A DNA stretch of 64,000 bases. Origin: Meloidogyne chitwoodi. Lineage: Eukaryota > Nematoda > Chromadorea > Rhabditida > Meloidogynidae. Location: assembly GCA_015183035.1 (NCBI GenBank), contig JACZZP010000010.1, positions 620,001-684,000 on the forward strand, given 5' to 3'. The translations under genes were made by a program, and so were the position numbers. Numbering within the stretch: the first letter of the stretch is position 1; each line of letters opens with the position of its first letter. This document shows positions 59,216 to 64,000 of the stretch, piece after piece. The notes beneath the pieces were generated by a model. The model did no database searches, had not been told where the DNA came from, and saw only the letters and a list, made by a program, of their open reading frames with translations.

Positions 59216-59977
59216 ATTGCAAGATTACATAATATTTTACAGAGCGCCTATGACTTGTGCAAAAGACGTAGAAAATTGACCAGTGTGAGATTAGAGAAAT
59301 TTCACATGACCTGCTATATTCCGAAATGTACACACTTACTGCGTATTTTGCACACTGAGTCGCCTATAACAGACGCGTAGAAAAACATTTAATCTTGTCG
59401 TTGTGACGCAATCTCTTTCTGAAAAATCAACACGCGTGAGAAAATTGCCGTGATTTTTTGTACTTTTCTTATTTTAAAAATTTGCAAACGCATGTTATCT
59501 TCACAAATAGATTAAATTTTAAGAGCCACTTTTATTTTGACCATTATTTGACCAGAAAATTTTAGTAAGCAGGAATTCTTAACCTCAAAATAATCTACAT
59601 TTGACGAAAAGAAACAATGCAAATGTGATGCAAAAAAAATTAGGAAACGAATTTAGTATTAACTAGCGCCTCTCCATTTTTATAGGAATATATTTTTGTT
59701 TAGATTTATTTTAAAATTTTTACCATTCTTACACTAATGTTAATTTTAATATTTTCAGTGATTTATGTATTGAATCAAATTAATTTTATTTTATAACATC
59801 ATGCAGATTTTGAGCCTAATATAAAAAACAAGTTTGAGACAAAATGACCTACTGACAAAATCTTACTCGTGCAGAAATTGGTATTTTTTAAAAATTATTT
59901 ATTTGGCTATTTAAGCAAGTTAAAGTAGTCGGTCTTCTTATATGAGAAGTTTTTAAACAAAAAATACATAACTTACC
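59216..59977. other. Non-coding spacer
   Basis: The stretch 59216-59420 has fairly normal base composition and looks like repeat-derived DNA, but I find no partner in the window. Exons downstream of the F-box exon might lie here; none is convincing. Confidence 0.3.
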
Positions 59978-60216
59978 ATTAATATTTTTTTAAAAGTTTC
60001 TCCACAAAGGAAATGTATAATTTGTGAAGAAATTAATACATTTTCACTGACTTTAATTTTCCAAACAAAACTTTGCTGTTTTGTTGTTTCATTAATTTTT
60101 TGGTTTTTTATTACTAAATTTGGGTAACCTTTAATTGATTTAAATATTTCAAAAAGTAATTCGTTTGGTAGTGCCTTATTGTTAGATTGTTGTTTTTTTG
60201 TTATTGTTAAAGTCAT
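59978..60216 (-). CDS. F-box protein, first exon (partial)
   Basis: ATG 60216 opens about 80 codons ending at an excellent donor (GTAAGT, complement of about 59970-59976). The motif ALPNELLFEIFKSIKGYPNL is an F-box core (LP.E.L..I...), which binds Skp1 in SCF ubiquitin ligases. FVWKIKVSENVLISSQIIHF follows. Later exons are not identified. The exon may belong to a gene truncated by nearby repeats or to a longer gene with exons in 58.7-59.9 kb that I cannot support. Nematodes carry large, fast-turnover F-box families, which makes a decayed copy plausible. Confidence 0.5.
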
Positions 60217-60971
60217 TTTTGTTACAAAGGTTTAAAAATTTTTTGTTGTTTTTTACATTATTTAAGGCTTTTGAATATTTTTGAAATTTTTCCGAAAATT
60301 TCCTGTAATTTAAAACATAAAAATTAATCATTTTTAAATTAAATTGATTAATTTTTCAAAAATCCAAAGAGTCAAAAGATGAATGAAAAAGGTTATAAAA
60401 AATTGGAAAGTTTAAAAAATATATTAAAAGTAATTCGGGATTTATTAAATAACTAAGAGAATTGAGTGATTGGATTAGCATAGATAGATCTAAAAAAAAT
60501 CGTTAAGCTAACACATTCGCTTCAAAAAAAATTTTTTAGAGTTAACTATAAAATAATTTTATAGAGGAAAATATTTTTTAAGCAAAAATAAAAAATTTTG
60601 TAATTACAAAAATATATTTTCTTAACTAAATAAGACAAGAGTTAAATTACCAAATTTAACAAAACTCAGCTTAACTAAGATTTTCAGCCCTACTTATAAT
60701 TGATAGTCCAATTAAAAGAAAGTTGGATATTTTGGTATTTCTTAGATTATTCAATTTTTGGATTATAGTAAAAGATCTCAATATTACACAAATTTACACT
60801 TCAGAACCATTTGCAACATGAAATAATAATTTCAAGAAAAAAGGTATACATATATCTGGATAAATACAAGATCCAAATTTTAAAATTTATTTTTAATAAT
60901 ATGTAGTCTATCTCTCTCCTCTCATCATAACCATTTTATTTTTTTAATTCTACAACTTCAATATATATCAT
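60217..60971. other. Spacer with second copy of the short repeat
   Basis: The stretch 60703-60820 is a diverged copy of 55161-55280 (shared ATTCAATTTTTGGATTATAG). The rest is AT-rich with small palindromes such as AGAGTTAACTAT near 60539. No gene is seen. Confidence 0.45.
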
Positions 60972-62438
60972 CTAAGAGCGTGGCAAATGCTCAACAGGTG
61001 TATCAAAACGAAAATCAACTGGAAACAAATCAGCTGCTTTTGGTAATAACAGTCGATAGGTCTGACGTATAGTATCTTCAGCAACACCAGCAATCTCTCC
61101 AATTTCTATAAAAAAATTTTTTAATACTTATTAGATTATTTTTAACCTTTAGCTGGCCGTTTTTCACTGCTAGCTTGTGAGGCCATATAAATTGCTGCAG
61201 CGGCAATAGAAATTGGACTTCGGCTAAAAATAAATGAGTTTTATAAATGTTAAAAAATAAAAATAAATCTACCCAGCGACCAAATCCAATTCTACAGCTT
61301 TTTTAGCAACTCTTGTAGCAGCTACTTGAACAGGATATGGCAACCCCAAATTTCCACAAAAGCGAGACTAAAAACAAAATTAATACTTAATATTAAAATA
61401 AAAACCATAAAATCAGCACTGGTAATTAAATCCAAATTAGTTTCGAGTGTTTTTGTAATTAATCGAAAGCAACGACCAATCTCTTTCTTTGAAACTTTTG
61501 AGACTGCACAAATTTCTTAAAAGAATTTTGTAAAATAAATAACAAATTAGATATAAACGTAAATATTTAAAATACAAAAATTCAATAAAATTAAATCAAA
61601 CCTTTGAATGTACGTGGCACACCTTCTTCTCGACAAGCAATATATAAACAAGCCTATAATACTTAAAATTAACCTCTACTTTATATATTTTTCTACTTTA
61701 CAAATTATTTTCCAATTAGCTAAATTTTACAAAAAATAAACACTAACTGCAGCTTGTGCCTCATTACTTTTCCCACGTAATGCTTTTGACTCCAAAACTT
61801 CTTTAAAACGTTTAGCAGCTCTATCTTGAATACTGCGCGGCAGACTGATTTTTTCACTCATTTCCCTAATAAGCATCAATGCCTGAGTCATTTGTCTATC
61901 AGAAGAACTAACTAATTTACGTTGTGCATTGGCCAAACTTTAAAATAAAAATTTAGATTTACTTTAAGGAAAATTTTTTTATACGCTCTATCGCCTTCAG
62001 ATCCGAACGCGACTGCGATAGTTGTAGATAAATTAGAACCGGAAAGCAAAGGATTATCGGGAGCACCAACACGAGACTAAATTAATATTTAAAAAATAAT
62101 TAAATAAAATGTTTTCCCTTGTAAGGAACTAGGCCCATACAATAATTTTTAACTCGTAATAATTTTGACATGATACTAATTCACGCACGAATTAAGAATT
62201 AAATCGAAAATATTCCTAAAAATATATAACATACCGGATCATTACCAGAACGTTCGTCACTAAAAGATCTCCATTCAGTACCAACATCAATTAATCTAAA
62301 AAAAACTCCTATAAAATATAAAGATAAATAAAACCTTTCTCCAACAACCAATCCACATTGAGTACAAATTAAATCACCAGCACGGTGATCTTCGACTAAA
62401 CGAGCATTTGGGTGTGATGGACATCCAACTTCAGACAT
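60972..62438 (-). CDS. ttb-1: Transcription initiation factor IIB
   Basis: About seven exons from ATG 62438 to TAG 60972-60974. The N-terminal zinc ribbon is clear ([20 protein letters not shown], then [10 protein letters not shown]). The B-finger region follows ([13 protein letters not shown]), then two cyclin-like repeats ([80 protein letters not shown]). TFIIB bridges TBP and RNA polymerase II and helps set the transcription start. The length of about 300 residues matches the family. The ATG directly follows a TTTCTCAAG acceptor-like site, 147 bp after the stop of the upstream same-strand gene, so trans-splicing in an operon is possible. No damage seen. Confidence 0.93.
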
Positions 62439-62585
62439 TTTCTTGAGAAATAAATATAAATTGTTATATTGAAAAAACAAGTATTTAAAGATCATTTAAA
62501 TCATTAATACAAATAAAAAAAGATAAACTTTATTTTATATATTATTGATAAAAAATAAAAAACTGGTTTTAGGCAAAATTATTCC

Positions 62586-64000
62586 TTATTTTTTTGAAGA
62601 ATCTTCTTCCGGCTCAACGAGCTTTGTTTCTCTTAAATGAAAAATTTCATAAAATAAAATTGATAAAAAAACTTATTCTCAGGGTTTCTTGAAAGTAATT
62701 CTGCTTCTCTTCTTCTTTTCATTTCATCAAGTAAACGAGTATGATCTATTGCAGTTACCTTAATATATTTAATTAAATTAAACATTTAAATAAAAATATA
62801 AAATAAACCTTTCGCTTCTCTTCCAAAATTGAATCTGCTTTTTCTTTTGCCATTTCTCTCATTTTGTGAATTATTTGGACCATCTCCTTTAAAATATATG
62901 GGCAATGTTATTAAAAAACATACATAAGTTGAATACCTCTGCTTTAGGCGTACGAACTCCCCAAATATTATAACATGCCGAACGAACGTGTTTATCTTCG
63001 CCGGCTACAAGAGAATCAAGTGTAGCAGCAACTCCCAAAGTAATCTCATTAAGTGTAGCCCCATCCAATCCACCGCTAAAATTAAAAAAACTCGATGCAA
63101 TTTAATCTGTTCATTTTCATTTAAAAAATTGGGACCAACCGAACATCGTGGATAAAAGCCAACTGCTCCATTCGATTAACTTTGAGATCAGATGGAGGAA
63201 AGAGAGCTGCTGCAACATAACTAACAATAAGAATAAAAATTACTTATATAAATTAATAATATAACCGATTCTCAGAATTTAAGAAATTAAATGTGGAAGC
63301 AGCATTCTCCTAAAATTTTCGAAAAATAAATTTAAAATTTTTTAGTAAAAACAAACAGTATCCAAAATTTCATATCCGATGCGCGCTTTAGAAATCGCAG
63401 GTCCAACATTTTTTCTGACAAGGTCAATATCTTGTCTGTTTCCAACTCCAATTAAAAGAATATCCAACTAAATATTTTCTTTTAATTTATTTTTTAATAA
63501 AAAAACCTTTGGTTGGAGCATAAAGAATAACTCTAGTGATTCTGGTGTTATTTCAGAAGGAGATAAAACACGCCAAGAAAGAGTTGTCTTAGGGAAAACA
63601 GCTATAGGTCCAAAAAGAAACGATTTATCAACCAATCGAAAACCAACAGTACTAATTGTTGCAATTGCAGACTAAATATAAAAAATTGCTTTAATTAATA
63701 AAATATAAGACCAAATGTTCTGCTTCCATATCTTTTGAAAGAAAAGTAACTCGAGAAGAAGGTCCAACATCGTTATCGCCAAGACGTCCAAGTTCGTAAT
63801 GAAATCTAATAACAAGTATTATTTTTCGACAAAAAATTATAAAAGCCATTGAATTTTTCATATCTCATAAATGACCCAAGACCAAATATTCTAACTTTTA
63901 ATGGTTATAAATTAAACTAACTCGTCTCTGTTATGTCTAGTATCATCTATATCTTTCGTCCATTTCGCATAAGAACAATTCCTCCATATTCTCCTGTTCC
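62586..64000 (-). CDS. NDUFAF3-like complex I assembly factor with C-terminal extension (5' partial)
   Basis: The gene enters at 64000 and ends at TAA 62586-62588, with about nine exons in the window. The NDUFAF3/DUF498 core is clear: TVGFRLVDKSFLFGPIAVFP, LSWRVLSPSEITPESLELFF, LDILLIGVGNRQDIDLVRKN, IGYEILDTENAASTFNFLNS and VAAALFPPSDL. NDUFAF3 works with NDUFAF4 in early assembly of mitochondrial complex I. Known members end soon after the ALFPP block. This one continues in frame for about 110 residues through three or more exons (GGLDGATLNEITLGVAATLD; EMVQIIHKMREMAKEKADSI) with a helical, charged end (LVEPEEDSSKK). The extension is unidentified. It may be lineage-specific or a fused neighbour. 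The N-terminus with any mitochondrial presequence is outside the window. Confidence 0.8.

Overview
This window is eukaryotic nuclear DNA from a nematode, most likely a very AT-rich plant-parasitic clade such as Meloidogyne (genus is inference). The evidence is many short AT-rich GT-AG introns, short intergenic gaps with trans-splice-like acceptors just before start codons, and nematode-typical products (MUT-7-type exonuclease, patched-related protein). Non-coding DNA is extremely A/T-rich.

Layout. 1-6653 (+): a compact, operon-like run of a DPH7-type WD protein (5' end outside the window), mitochondrial ribosomal protein L32, Tim9 and a MUT-7/EXD3-type exonuclease. 7314-10170 (+): an unrecognised Arg/Ser-rich nuclear-type protein. 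10.9-42.6 kb: four copies (A, B, C on -, D on +) of an unrecognised seven-exon gene for a type I membrane protein, interleaved with a very large, divergent cadherin-like gene (14297-30580, +). Copy B lies wholly inside one cadherin intron, and an unrelated coiled-coil gene (25053-27400, -) lies inside another. 36473-39547 and 46880-47488 (+): two small secreted, dibasic-rich proteins that look like peptide precursors. 49518-54470 (+): a patched-related, sterol-sensing-domain protein. 55288-56704 (-): a truncated, frame-disrupted DENND4/Crag-like pseudogene. 57316-58704 (-): a coiled-coil plus macro-domain protein. 59978-60216 (-): an F-box first exon. 60972-62438 (-): TFIIB. 62586-64000 (-): NDUFAF3-like complex I assembly factor with a C-terminal extension, running off the window.

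At least nine non-autonomous inverted-repeat DNA elements sit in introns and spacers, several with clear 8-9 bp target-site duplications. The most unusual system is the four-copy surface-protein family. Its last cytoplasmic exon is almost identical in all copies, while short segments of the ectodomain are hypervariable inside a conserved framework. All copies share a TATA-box promoter, and one copy (C) carries a frameshift. The pattern suggests recent duplication with homogenised tails and diversifying extracellular faces; the function is unknown.
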